Assembly: GCA_051155755.1 (NCBI GenBank)
Contig: DAXETY010000002.1
Location: forward strand, 1 to 64,000
Direction of reading: 5' to 3'
Length of the DNA stretch: 64,000 bases
Origin: DAXETY01 sp051155755
GTDB lineage: Bacteria; Desulfobacterota; Desulfobacteria; Desulfobacterales; SG8-13
Below, one piece after another: positions 25,100 to 33,876 of the stretch; the first letter of the stretch is position 1, and each line of letters begins with the position of its first letter. The notes beneath the pieces were generated by a model, which saw nothing but the letters and a program-made list of their open reading frames with translations, made no database searches and was not told where the DNA came from. The position numbers were made by a program, and so were the translations under genes.

Positions 25100-26275
25100 A
25101 TGAGTGAATACATCGAAAACGACGCCAAGGGCGTTTCGGTGGGCATCGTCGAAAAGACGGTCCATCGGTTTGCCCAACCGCCGCATGAGATGCCGCTGGA
25201 GAGCGGCTCCCGCCTGGGGCCGATCGAGCTGGCCTACGAAACTTACGGGACCCTGGCGGCGGACAAATCCAACGCGGTGATGGTGCTGCACGCCTTATCC
25301 GGGGATTGCCATGCAGCCGGCTATTACAGCGACACCGACCCCAAGCCGGGTTGGTGGGACATCATGATCGGGCCGGGCAAAGGCATCGACACCAATCGCT
25401 ATTTCGTCATCTGTTCCAATATTATAGGCAGCTGCATGGGTTCGACCGGTCCACGCTCGCTGAATCCCCGCACCGGCAAACCATACGGGCTCGAATTTCC
25501 GGTGGTGACCATCGGGGACATGGCCCGCGCCCAGAAGGCGCTGCTGGATCACCTGGGCATCGAAAAACTGCTGGCAGTGGTTGGCGGCTCCATCGGCGGC
25601 ATGCAGGTGCTCGAATGGACGGTTCGCTACCCTCAAATGGTGTTTGCCGCCATACCCTTGGCTACCACCACGCGGCACTCCGCCCTGGCCATCGCCTTTA
25701 ACGAGGTCGCCCGCCAGGCGATCATGGCTGACCCGCACTGGAACAACGGAGATTACTATGGCGGACAACGGCCCAACACGGGCCTGGCCGTCGCCCGGAT
25801 GATCGGCCACATTACCTATCTCTCCGATGAAGCCATGCGCCGAAAATTCGGCCGCCGTCTGCAGAAACGCCGCGCATTTTCATTTAATTTCGACGCCGAC
25901 TTTCAGGTGGAGAGCTATCTGCGTTATCAGGGGACCAAATTCGTCGATCGCTTCGACGCCAACTCCTTTCTTTACATCACCAAGGCCGCCGATTATTTCG
26001 ACCTGGCCCGTGAGCATGGCGGTGGTTCCATGGTGGAGGCCTTTTCCAAGGCCCAATGCCGGTTCCTGGTCGTTTCGTTCACCTCGGACTGGTTGTATCC
26101 CACCTACCAGTCCCGGGACATGGTAAAAGCCATGAAAAAGAACGGCCTGGATGTCAGTTTTATGGAAATCGACGCGCAATGGGGTCACGATGCCTTTCTT
26201 CTGCCCAATCCGCGACTGAGCGCCTTGATCGGGAGCTTTCTCAACCGTGTCCGCACTGAATTTCGAAGACAGTAA
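25100..26275 (+). CDS. metX: homoserine O-acetyltransferase
   Basis: A 391-residue alpha/beta-hydrolase of full MetX length. The nucleophile elbow is GGSIGGMQ (Ser near 164), the aspartate and histidine of the triad lie in the C-terminal third (FMEIDAQWGHDAF). The signature RSLNPRTGKPYG is typical of MetX. It acetylates homoserine for methionine synthesis through sulfhydrylation. It overlaps metW by 29 bases, and MetW is its usual partner. Confidence 0.94.
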   Translation: MSEYIENDAKGVSVGIVEKTVHRFAQPPHEMPLESGSRLGPIELAYETYGTLAADKSNAVMVLHALSGDCHAAGYYSDTDPKPGWWDIMIGPGKGIDTNRYFVICSNIIGSCMGSTGPRSLNPRTGKPYGLEFPVVTIGDMARAQKALLDHLGIEKLLAVVGGSIGGMQVLEWTVRYPQMVFAAIPLATTTRHSALAIAFNEVARQAIMADPHWNNGDYYGGQRPNTGLAVARMIGHITYLSDEAMRRKFGRRLQKRRAFSFNFDADFQVESYLRYQGTKFVDRFDANSFLYITKAADYFDLAREHGGGSMVEAFSKAQCRFLVVSFTSDWLYPTYQSRDMVKAMKKNGLDVSFMEIDAQWGHDAFLLPNPRLSALIGSFLNRVRTEFRRQ

Positions 26276-26870
26276 AATTCGCTTCGACCTGCAGATCATC
26301 GCCTCCTGGGTCGAGCCCAACTGCAGAGTGCTGGATCTGGGCTGCGGCGAGGGCGATTTGCTGCTGTACCTGAAAAATCAAAAAAACGTGGAGGGAACCG
26401 GCATCGAAAACGATGAAGAAAAGGTGGCCCTTTGCATCGATAAAGGCCTGCGCGTGCTGCAAGGGGATATCAATCTGGAGGTTCAGGATTACCCGGACAA
26501 GGCGTTCGACTACGTCATCCTGAGCCAGACCCTGCAGCAGGTTTACGAACCGGATGGTTTGATCCGTTCCATCCTGCGCATCGGCCGCAAAAGCGTGGTC
26601 AGCTTCCCGAATTTCAGTCACTGGCTGGTGCGGCTGCAGCTGCTGTTCAGCGGTTACGCCCCGGTCACCCGTCAGCTTCCCTACCAATGGTACAACACAC
26701 CCAACATCCGGGTGATCACCCTGAAGGATTTCCGCAGATTCTGCCGCGAAATCGGCGTCCGGATTCATCGTGAGACCGCAGTCAGCGTTCAAAACCGCAA
26801 AGGCAAGTCCGTGCATTTCATGGCCAACCTGCGGGCCAATTACGGGATCTTCCTCATCGGCAAATCGTAG
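26247..26870 (+). CDS. metW: methionine biosynthesis protein MetW
   Basis: A 207-residue methyltransferase-fold protein, with GTG start inside the end of metX. Motif DLGCGEGDLL is the SAM-binding loop, and QTLQQVYEPDGL and SFPNFSHW are characteristic of MetW. MetW pairs with MetX and is needed for its activity in several bacteria. The overlap implies translational coupling and equal production. Confidence 0.93.
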   Translation: MSALNFEDSKIRFDLQIIASWVEPNCRVLDLGCGEGDLLLYLKNQKNVEGTGIENDEEKVALCIDKGLRVLQGDINLEVQDYPDKAFDYVILSQTLQQVYEPDGLIRSILRIGRKSVVSFPNFSHWLVRLQLLFSGYAPVTRQLPYQWYNTPNIRVITLKDFRRFCREIGVRIHRETAVSVQNRKGKSVHFMANLRANYGIFLIGKS

Positions 26871-27093
26871 TTCCGGTGACCCATAATAAAGCCCGTGGCT
26901 CATGGGAAAAGGCAAAAAGGATTTTTCGCCGTTTCGCTCACTCGCCGTTTCGCCGTTTCAATTTCTCCGCGGCACTCCAAATCAATAACCAATTGAACCA
27001 ATAAAACCAATGAAACCGGTTCTCGCCGCGGCACCGGCGAACTCCCTTATCCCCCAGGTCCCGCAGAAGTACCCGTACCCCATGCCCTGTGCC

Positions 27094-27717
27094 CTATGCC
27101 CGTGATCCGCTGCTGACACCGATCAGCCGTTGGGCCAGCAGGGCGCCGACCATGGCCACGCATTCCATGTCGAGGTAGGATTCGACCCGCGTTTCGAACA
27201 GCACCGAACAATGGACCGGGAACATGCCGTCGGCATCGTTGAAGGTCAACAGCACCGGCACCCGGGGCAGGGGATCGAAACAGCCGGTGAAATCGTAATC
27301 GAGCACCAGGCCAGACCGGCGAACGCTTAAAGCGGCGGACGCCGCCGCCAGGGACGGCAATCGAGCGCGAAAATGATCGGCGATGCGCTGCTCGACATTG
27401 GCCCTGAAATAGTCCAGCAGCGGGGCGGCATTTTGAAAATCGCGAAACGCCCGCCACCCGTCTCCTTTCGGAGCCTTGGACGGACATTGCAACAGGTAAC
27501 GGCTGAGAATAACACCGGTACCGTAATCGGCCGGAACTCCCCGGGGAGCATAAATGCCGTCTGCCGAAACCCGATAGGGCACTCCGAAAACCGGAACCGC
27601 GATCTCGTCCCCGCGGCGCTCCACACCCAGAAGATCCGGCAGTCGATCGAGGTCGATCCGCCCGATCTGCGACAGGTAATCGCGATAGTGTTTTTCGAAA
27701 ATCGGAGATTTCGTCAA
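27094..27717 (-). CDS. DUF3786-type protein
   Basis: About 207 residues, with a TTG start at 27717 chosen because GAGGTG precedes it and homology-like sequence begins with FEKHYRDYLSQI. Recognisable features include a central region (VPVFGVPYRVS), YGTGVILSRYLL, and a C-terminal half with PRVPVLLTFND and SYLDMECVAMVGALL. I assign it to DUF3786, a family found in anaerobes with no established role, from overall pattern; moderate certainty. It follows the SHMT-like gene in the same orientation. Confidence 0.6.
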   Translation of the reverse strand: MTKSPIFEKHYRDYLSQIGRIDLDRLPDLLGVERRGDEIAVPVFGVPYRVSADGIYAPRGVPADYGTGVILSRYLLQCPSKAPKGDGWRAFRDFQNAAPLLDYFRANVEQRIADHFRARLPSLAAASAALSVRRSGLVLDYDFTGCFDPLPRVPVLLTFNDADGMFPVHCSVLFETRVESYLDMECVAMVGALLAQRLIGVSSGSRA

Positions 27718-27793
27718 GCCACACCTCGGCTTCGATCCGGCTGGGATCCCGGTCGTCGGCTGCCGGCAAACCGGAAGCCACAGCGCCACACGT

Positions 27794-29050
27794 TCACCCG
27801 CGTTGGGGCAACTCCGGCTGCCCATAGACCGGAAACCGCCGGCATAGCGCGGCGACCTCCGCGGCAACCGCTTCCAGCACTTCATCGCCGGCTGCGGTCA
27901 ACACCCGGTCGATCAGCTCGATAATTTTTTTAACCTCGGGAGAACCCATGTTCCGGGCAACCAGTCCCGTGGTGCCGATTCGCAAACCGCTGGTAAGCGT
28001 TGGCGGTTGGGGGTCGTTGGGCACAGCATTGCGATTGGCGACGATTCCCGCGGCCTGCAGTCGCTGCTCGGCATATTTCCCGGTAATACCGCGGGACCGC
28101 AGGTCGATGAGCACCAGGTGGTTATCGGTGCCGCCGCTGACCAGTCGATATCCGCGCGCCTTGAGTTCACGGGCCATATCGGCTGCGTGCGTCAGGATCG
28201 CCCGCTGCATTGCGACGAAATCCGGTCCGGCGGCACGAGCGAAACACAGCGCCTTGGCAGCGATCTGATTGAGCGCCGGCGTCCCCTGGACCCCCGGAAA
28301 AACCGCGGCGTCAATCGCGGCGGCATGCGCCCGGCGGCACAGGATGACCCCGCCCCGGCCGCCCATCAAGGTCTTGTAAGTGGTAAAGGTCACAAAGTCG
28401 CTCCACGGCACCGGACTGGGAATCACCCTTGCGGCCACCAGGCCGGCAATGTGCGCCATGTCCACCATCAGGTAGGCCGAACCGTCGGATGCGATGGTCG
28501 CCAGCCGTTCATAATCGATCAAGCGGGGATAGGCACTGGCGCCGGCGATCAACAATTTCGGCCGAAACGCCCGCACCAGTTTCCGGATGCGGTCATAGTC
28601 GATCCGGCCGGTCGCCGAGTCGACGCCGTAATGCCGGCAATCGAAAAGGCGACCGGTAAGCGATGCCCCGGCCCCATGGGAGAGATGACCGCCCTGGGAG
28701 AGCTCCAGGGCGACCATCTTGTCTCCCGGCTGCAGGATGGCGGCATATACCGCCAGATTGGCGGAAGTGCCGCTATGGGGTTGTACATTGGCGTGCTCGG
28801 CTTCGAAAAGCGCCTGTGCCCGCGCAACGGCCAGCGTTTCCAGCGCATCGGAAGGGCGGCAGCCGCCGTGAAAGCGCCGTCCGGGATAGCCCTCGGCCGT
28901 CTTGGCGCAGAATACCGACCCCTGGGCTTCCAAAATGCCGATGGGCGGATGGCTTTCGGCGGCAATCAGATCCAGGGTCGTCTCGATACGGCGGGCTTCG
29001 GCTTCGATCAGGCGGGCCAGCGCCGGATCGTCCTGCTGAAGCTGATTCAT
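27794..29050 (-). CDS. serine hydroxymethyltransferase-like PLP enzyme, atypical
   Basis: A 418-residue fold-type I PLP enzyme aligned along its length with GlyA. The PLP lysine is kept in TFTTYKTLMGGRGG, as are HLSHG, VDMAHIAGL and the substrate Arg in SGLRIGT. But several active-site residues of GlyA differ: the ASEN segment is AESH, the tyrosine of KYAEGYPG is threonine, RYYGG is RFHGG, and the His before the PLP lysine is Tyr. Canonical serine/THF chemistry is doubtful. It may act on another amino acid. ATG 29050 has AGGAGGGG. It lies between DUF2148 and DUF3786 genes. Confidence 0.8.
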   Translation of the reverse strand: MNQLQQDDPALARLIEAEARRIETTLDLIAAESHPPIGILEAQGSVFCAKTAEGYPGRRFHGGCRPSDALETLAVARAQALFEAEHANVQPHSGTSANLAVYAAILQPGDKMVALELSQGGHLSHGAGASLTGRLFDCRHYGVDSATGRIDYDRIRKLVRAFRPKLLIAGASAYPRLIDYERLATIASDGSAYLMVDMAHIAGLVAARVIPSPVPWSDFVTFTTYKTLMGGRGGVILCRRAHAAAIDAAVFPGVQGTPALNQIAAKALCFARAAGPDFVAMQRAILTHAADMARELKARGYRLVSGGTDNHLVLIDLRSRGITGKYAEQRLQAAGIVANRNAVPNDPQPPTLTSGLRIGTTGLVARNMGSPEVKKIIELIDRVLTAAGDEVLEAVAAEVAALCRRFPVYGQPELPQRG

Positions 29051-29148
29051 GCCCCTCCTTTCCGCCGGGTCAATTGCGATCCGGCCGGCAAGGTACCGGC
29101 ACCACCACTGGTTATTCGAAGGCCGCGCCCGGTTTGAGCAAAAGGCAA

Positions 29149-29673
29149 TCAGCGGTCGAAAAAGATGTTTTTGCCGGTCACCGACAGCGGCACGCCCATC
29201 ACAAAATCCCAGTCGACGATGCCAAGCTGCCGGACCACCGCTCCAATGCGATACATGATCCGGTTGTCCACGTTGAGCTGGCCGGCCGTTTTGACCGCCG
29301 ATCCAAGGGCGATGCCCATGTCCAGCAAGCGGAAGGCGCACTGGGGGCCCACAAACTCCCCGTCGCTGCGCCGGCTTTTCTGAAGGGATTTACAGTCGGC
29401 AAATCCGCAGGCACCGCAGTCCAGGCCCACCACGGCGGCATTTAGGATACCGATCAACACCACCACGGCCGATCGTCTGACGCCGGCGGCATCGCGGTCA
29501 AAATCCTTTTTGCCGGTTCGGCGGCCATAGTCTTCCATGGCATCGGCCAGCTTCGCGATGTCCTGCCCCTCCAGCAGCCGGGTCTGGACGTAATTTTCAC
29601 CCTTGCTTTTCGGCGCCGTTGTCGCCGCAATAACCATCAGTTTTGCCACCAGATCCACACCGTCCATGGTCAT
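29149..29673 (-). CDS. DUF2148 ferredoxin-type protein
   Basis: A 174-residue protein of the DUF2148 family. The C-G-x-C-G-F-x-x-C motif (CGACGFADC) and a downstream Cys in GPQCAFR suggest a 4Fe-4S cluster. The N-terminal half is helical. ATG at 29673 or at 29667 (both preceded by GAGGAAA) is the likely start. It is the first gene of a three-gene unit with the SHMT-like and DUF3786 genes. A redox or metal-cofactor role is inference. Confidence 0.75.
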   Translation of the reverse strand: MTMDGVDLVAKLMVIAATTAPKSKGENYVQTRLLEGQDIAKLADAMEDYGRRTGKKDFDRDAAGVRRSAVVVLIGILNAAVVGLDCGACGFADCKSLQKSRRSDGEFVGPQCAFRLLDMGIALGSAVKTAGQLNVDNRIMYRIGAVVRQLGIVDWDFVMGVPLSVTGKNIFFDR

Positions 29674-30096
29674 TTTCCTCTGGACCATCCAAAAAGGAGT
29701 CGATTTCAGCACCGATTCCGGCAGTCCATTCCGGAGCCGGGCCCAACCGGGGGAGGCCATCGGCGCCCCTTACTTTTTTTCCACACTGAGCGTTTCTACA
29801 ATTCGATTCGACGGGCTGTCAAGCCGGTGATTCCAGGTCAAACCGCGCGACGGCCGGCAGCAAGCGGATCCCGGGGTTCCGTCGAGCCAGGCTGAGATTA
29901 TAAGATATTGAAATAAATGTTTTTATTTCTATCTCCGCCTGCCGATTTCGCGTTGACATCCACGGATTCGATCTTACCTTAGGCGCGGACAAAAAACATA
30001 CCGATTGCTACTGATCTTCGCCCTTCCGGCAGCGTATTCAACCGGAGATTCTGGGGCGCGGTGGTGGTAAGAAATTTGAAACTGGAGGAACAATCA
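29674..30096. other. divergent intergenic region
   Basis: About 420 bases without a gene. A plus-strand promoter sits at 29953-29980. An AT-rich stretch with an AAATAAA/TTTATTT repeat lies at about 29910-29930. Confidence 0.4.
29953..29980 (+). promoter_or_regulatory. sigma-70-type promoter
   Basis: TTGACA (29953-29958), 16-base spacer, TACCTT (29975-29980). It is oriented toward the zinc-ribbon gene at 30097. Confidence 0.45.
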
Positions 30097-30774
30097 ATGG
30101 CATTTGAAACCAAAGAGGAGGTTCTGGAACGCGTACTGGAGATGGAAAAACCCAGGTGCCCTCATTGCGGGGAAGTGATGAGCATCTGGGAGGTACCTCC
30201 CATCACCTACAGCGACGGACTGGGTTGGGGCACGCCGTATCTGTTCATCTGTTTTAACGACCAGTGCTCCCTTTACGCCCAGGGATGGGAGAATTTGAAG
30301 GAAAACTACTCCCACAACGCCTCCTATCGCTGCATGAACTATCCCGGGACCGAACAGTTCGAACTGATCCCGGTATTCAGTCCCATGGGTGCTCGCGGAC
30401 AGATCATCGACGATGAAGCCATCGCAGCCCAGGAAGCCCTGCAGGAGTCGATCAAACGGGGATTTTCGGTCCTGGCGGACTGCTATGTCTCCCAGGACGG
30501 TCCGGCGGTGCTCCGGATCCTGCTCGACCCCACCGAACCCATGCGGGTGCGGTTGAAGGCCGCCGACATGATCGGCGACATCGGAGAGACCGATGCCGTA
30601 GAGGCGCTGCGCAGCCTCAAGGTGGGGAACCAGCAGCTGCAAAAGCAAATCGAATCGTCCATCGACAAAATCCACGAACGCTACTACACCCGCGAGTGCC
30701 CGTTCTGCGCCGAGCTGATCAAGGCGCGGGCCAAGGTGTGCAAACATTGCGGACGGGATGTCGCCGGAAAATAA
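30097..30774 (+). CDS. zinc-ribbon protein with HEAT-like helices
   Basis: A 225-residue protein with three parts: an N-terminal Cys cluster (CPHCG, then C and C further on, about 20-60), a helical middle in which a HEAT-like repeat is suggested by PMRVRLKAADMIGDIGETDAVEAL, and a C-terminal zinc ribbon CPFCAELIKARAKVCKHCG. The last motif is common in regulatory or scaffold proteins. Function unknown. The start has GGAGGAACA. Monocistronic, convergent with the next gene. Confidence 0.75.
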   Translation: MAFETKEEVLERVLEMEKPRCPHCGEVMSIWEVPPITYSDGLGWGTPYLFICFNDQCSLYAQGWENLKENYSHNASYRCMNYPGTEQFELIPVFSPMGARGQIIDDEAIAAQEALQESIKRGFSVLADCYVSQDGPAVLRILLDPTEPMRVRLKAADMIGDIGETDAVEALRSLKVGNQQLQKQIESSIDKIHERYYTRECPFCAELIKARAKVCKHCGRDVAGK

Positions 30775-30804
30775 CCGAAACTACGGATGCGATTTAAAAC
30801 AAGC

Positions 30805-30855
30805 GGCCGCCGAACCAGGCAGAATTGCCATCACCATCCTGGCATATCGGCGGCC
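30805..30855. terminator. shared hairpin between convergent genes
   Basis: GGCCGCCGA (30805-30813) pairs with TCGGCGGCC (30847-30855), with an inner CCAGG/CCTGG stem. No T run, so its role as a terminator is uncertain. Confidence 0.4.
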
Positions 30856-30873
30856 TGAATGTTTTCAATTTGG

Positions 30874-31431
30874 TTATTCTGCGGGCGGCAGGTGGCGGGC
30901 GACGTTGACGTTTTCCACGTCGTAGGTACGAAACACGAGCCGCTCTCTCCGCAGCCGTTCCGGTGGATAGGGTACGCGTCGAATTACCTCGAGGGTTTTC
31001 ACCGCCGCCTCCCGGCTGGGAATGGCTCCGAGGCCTTCGCCGATTTTCTCTCCGGATAACGTATCCATTACGATCGCCGTATCCCCGTCGGAGACCACGG
31101 CCAGTGGAATCTGGTAACGGTCCAGCAGCCGGGCGGCGGAAACCACTTCCCGTTCCCGTGATCCCAGTGATCCCGCCACGCATTTGAGCACCATAAACCG
31201 CGTCCGACCGCCGTCGGGGCTGACCACCAGATCGACGGTGGAGCGGTAGGGACGCCCGTCGATGTCAAAAGCGATTTCCGCATCGACTTCGATATCCCGT
31301 GGTCGGTAGCCTTTCTGTTCCACCAGCAGACGTTCCACTTTCTGGCGGTTGCCCTCGGCACCCACCTCCGCAATCATTTCTCCGGTAATGTAGTCTCGTA
31401 TCATGCGGTATGGTTTCGGAAGATCGACCAC
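30874..31431 (-). CDS. type I restriction HsdR N-terminal-like domain protein
   Basis: About 185 residues resembling HSDR_N-type (PD-(D/E)XK-like) domains. Visible are RKVERLLVEQKGY, DIEVDAEIAFDIDGRPYRSTVDLVV and FMVLKCVAGSLGSREREVVSAARLL. In true nucleases the last strand reads ExK; here it is LKC, so the catalytic lysine position is unclear. GTG at 31431 is preceded by GGGAGG and begins VDLPKPYRMIRDYITG. No hsdM/hsdS genes are near, so it is a solitary domain protein common in Desulfobacterota. Confidence 0.7.
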   Translation of the reverse strand: MVDLPKPYRMIRDYITGEMIAEVGAEGNRQKVERLLVEQKGYRPRDIEVDAEIAFDIDGRPYRSTVDLVVSPDGGRTRFMVLKCVAGSLGSREREVVSAARLLDRYQIPLAVVSDGDTAIVMDTLSGEKIGEGLGAIPSREAAVKTLEVIRRVPYPPERLRRERLVFRTYDVENVNVARHLPPAE

Positions 31432-31531
31432 GACAATGCCTCCCTGCATCCTTTGATCGCAGCGATCATGCCGCCCGGCTTTTCCGCACAGCGATCGATC
31501 TGCGAGCCGCGGTCCGGATGGCCGCGGCGGT

Positions 31532-31936
31532 TTATTCTTCGTCGATATCCGGTTGCGACGCTGAATCGGCCTGCGGTGCCGCCGCCATGCTGGCCGTGGT
31601 GATCCGGCGGGCATCCACCCAGAGCCCTTCCAGGTCATAGAATCGCCGCACGGGATCGTAAAAAACGTGTATGACCACCTCACCGTAATCGAGCAACACC
31701 CATTGTCCTTCCCGCGCCCCTTCGACGCTGAGGGGTTTCTTTTTGCGACGTTTCAATTGCTGTTGGATGGATTCGGCGATGGCCGTCACCTGGCGGTTGG
31801 AGCGCCCGCTGCACAGGATAAACGCGTCGGCGACCGAAGTCAGCTCCCGCACGTCGAGCACCACCAGGTCAAAGGCCTTCTTTGCCAGTGTGGATCGGAC
31901 ATACAGATCCACGTCGGCCGTAAAGTCATCGCTCAT
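31532..31936 (-). CDS. rsfS: ribosomal silencing factor
   Basis: A 134-residue RsfS/Iojap protein. The motif ADAFILCSGRSNRQVTAIA and the C-terminal WVLLDYGEVVIHVFYDPVRRFYDLEGLW are diagnostic. It binds L14 and prevents subunit joining under starvation. A Gln/Ser-rich acidic tail of about 20 residues is extra. It overlaps the end of nadD by four bases, a standard order nadD-rsfS. Confidence 0.95.
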   Translation of the reverse strand: MSDDFTADVDLYVRSTLAKKAFDLVVLDVRELTSVADAFILCSGRSNRQVTAIAESIQQQLKRRKKKPLSVEGAREGQWVLLDYGEVVIHVFYDPVRRFYDLEGLWVDARRITTASMAAAPQADSASQPDIDEE

Positions 31937-32589
31937 TCGTAGAGTCCGCCTTCGACGATATAATCGTGTACGGTTTCCGGCAGGAGGAATCGAACCGAAC
32001 GGCCGGCCTTGCGCAAGTGCCGTATGCGGGTGGAGGAGATGTCGAGCAAAGGCACTTGGTAGGGATAAACGGCTTGAAACGATGGATGGCGGAACGAACC
32101 GTCCGATTTCTCATACCGGTATGCATTGGAAATCCGATTTTTCAGGTAGTCGGCCAGCCGACTCCAGCGATCGGCGGCGTTTGTACCGGGGCGGGCCATG
32201 ACAATCAATGGAACGGCTTGCAGCAGTTCCCGATACGACTTCCAGGAGTCGATTTCCAGTACGGCATCCAGTCCCACGATCAAAAACAACCGGTCTTCCC
32301 CGTACATGCGCTTTCGAAAAAAATCGATCGTGTCGATGGTGTACGATGGACCCGAGCGCTGCAGCTCCACATCCGAGACCTGAAACGCCGGACAGGGCGC
32401 AGCGGCCAGTCGTGTCATTTCCAGGCGCTGGTCGGCGTCGGCCACAGGGCCGCCTGATTTGTGCGGCGGAGTGGCGGCGGGTACCAGCCAGCAGCGATCC
32501 AGGGGAAATCCTTCCTGGACTTCGAGCACAGATCGCAAATGACCGATATGAATCGGGTCGAAGGTGCCGCCAAATAATCCGATTCGCAT
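31933..32589 (-). CDS. nadD: nicotinate-nucleotide adenylyltransferase
   Basis: A 218-residue enzyme of NAD synthesis. The nucleotidyltransferase signature GGTFDPIHIGHLR is at residues 6-18, and ISSTRIRHLRKAG is the second conserved block. It transfers AMP from ATP to nicotinate mononucleotide. Placed between proB and rsfS, a common arrangement. Confidence 0.94.
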   Translation of the reverse strand: MRIGLFGGTFDPIHIGHLRSVLEVQEGFPLDRCWLVPAATPPHKSGGPVADADQRLEMTRLAAAPCPAFQVSDVELQRSGPSYTIDTIDFFRKRMYGEDRLFLIVGLDAVLEIDSWKSYRELLQAVPLIVMARPGTNAADRWSRLADYLKNRISNAYRYEKSDGSFRHPSFQAVYPYQVPLLDISSTRIRHLRKAGRSVRFLLPETVHDYIVEGGLYE

Positions 32590-32736
32590 TTTTATCCCGT
32601 CGGCCACCGCCGGCCCCGGCGGTTTTTCTGGTTTCCGGTTTCATCCGCCCCGTCCTGGAATCCGGCCCGTGGGCGCCGATGATTCGCCCTCCGCTGCGGA
32701 GGCGCCTGATGAAGCGCTTGGCCGATGGCGGATGTC

Positions 32737-33876
32737 TCAAGGGTTCAGTTCGGCGGTAATGGCAAGATTGTCGCGATGAATGACTTCGTCAAAGGGTTTG
32801 TATCCCAAGCGATTTCGGATCTGGTTGGTTTTCAGCCCCATGATCTTCCTTATATCGGCGGCGCTGTAATTGACAAGTCCGATTCCCAATACTTCTCCGT
32901 CGCGTTGAAACTCCACCGGTGCACCCACCGAAAATTCCCCCGCGACGTCACTGACGCCACTGGGCAACAGGCTCTTGCCCCGTTTCAAAACCGCTTCGGC
33001 GGCACCGCCGTCGATGATCAGAACGCCCTGGGGTTTGAGATTGAAGGCGATCCAGGATTTGCGGCTGGCCAGTTTTTCGGCCTTGGGCTCGAAAAAGGTT
33101 CCGTATTGCTTGCCGGCAAACAGCTTCAGCAGGATATCCGGACGGCCGCCGTTGGCAATCACCATCGGAATGCCGGCCGCGGTCAATTTGCGGGCGGCCC
33201 GGATTTTGCTGAGCATACCCCCGCGGCCAAGCGCTCCGGGAATGTCGCTGGCATATTTTTCGATGCGCTTTTCAAAGCGGGTCACCAACGGTATCAGTCG
33301 GGCGTCTTTATGGGTCCGGGGGTCTTTGTCGTAGAGGCCGTCGATGTCGGTGAGATTGACCAGCAGATCGGCATCCATCAGCAGGGTAATCATGGATGCC
33401 AGCGTGTCGTTGTCGCCAAACTGGATCTCTTCGACCATGACCGTGTCGTTTTCGTTGATGATCGGAATGACCTGCCAGCTCAGAAGTGTGTTTACGGTGT
33501 TGCGGGCGTTGAGATAACGTTTGCGGTTGGCCAGGTCATCGCTGGTGAGCAGTATCTGAGCCACCTTTTTCTGCTGAGCGGCGAAAGCCTTTTCGTATTC
33601 GCGCATCAATCCGGTCTGACCCACGGCCGCAACCGCCTGGCGTTTTGGAACCTCATCCGGCCGACCGGGCAGCTCGAGCCGGCGGATTCCGGAAGCCATG
33701 GCGCCGGAAGACACCAGGATGACTTCCATCCCTCTGCGAATCAGGGTGCAGACCTGGCGGCTGATGGACCGAATCGCCTTCAGATTCAATCCGTTGGTTT
33801 CGGTCAGCACGTTGCTGCCGACCTTTACGACCAACCGCCGGGCGGTTTCAAAGCAATGTTTTCTCTCCGGACTCAT
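32737..33876 (-). CDS. proB: glutamate 5-kinase
   Basis: A 379-residue enzyme of full length with the amino-acid kinase domain (VVKVGSN, VILVSSGAMASG, INENDTV, GGMLSKIRAA) and a C-terminal PUA domain. It catalyses the first step of proline synthesis and is normally feedback-inhibited by proline. ATG at 33876 overlaps obg by 29 bases. Confidence 0.94.
   Translation of the reverse strand: MSPERKHCFETARRLVVKVGSNVLTETNGLNLKAIRSISRQVCTLIRRGMEVILVSSGAMASGIRRLELPGRPDEVPKRQAVAAVGQTGLMREYEKAFAAQQKKVAQILLTSDDLANRKRYLNARNTVNTLLSWQVIPIINENDTVMVEEIQFGDNDTLASMITLLMDADLLVNLTDIDGLYDKDPRTHKDARLIPLVTRFEKRIEKYASDIPGALGRGGMLSKIRAARKLTAAGIPMVIANGGRPDILLKLFAGKQYGTFFEPKAEKLASRKSWIAFNLKPQGVLIIDGGAAEAVLKRGKSLLPSGVSDVAGEFSVGAPVEFQRDGEVLGIGLVNYSAADIRKIMGLKTNQIRNRLGYKPFDEVIHRDNLAITAELNP

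Noticed and set aside
26871..27093. Repetitive CGCCGTTTCG and AATTGAACC runs
   Set aside because: Short imperfect tandem-like repeats in an intergenic gap; no structure or gene that would explain a function.
27794..29050. Straight glyA annotation
   Set aside because: Overall similarity is clear, but replaced residues around PLP and folate argue against assigning the normal gene symbol.
30874..31431. Type I restriction-modification system
   Set aside because: Only an HsdR-N-like domain is present; there is no methylase or specificity gene, and flanking genes are housekeeping.
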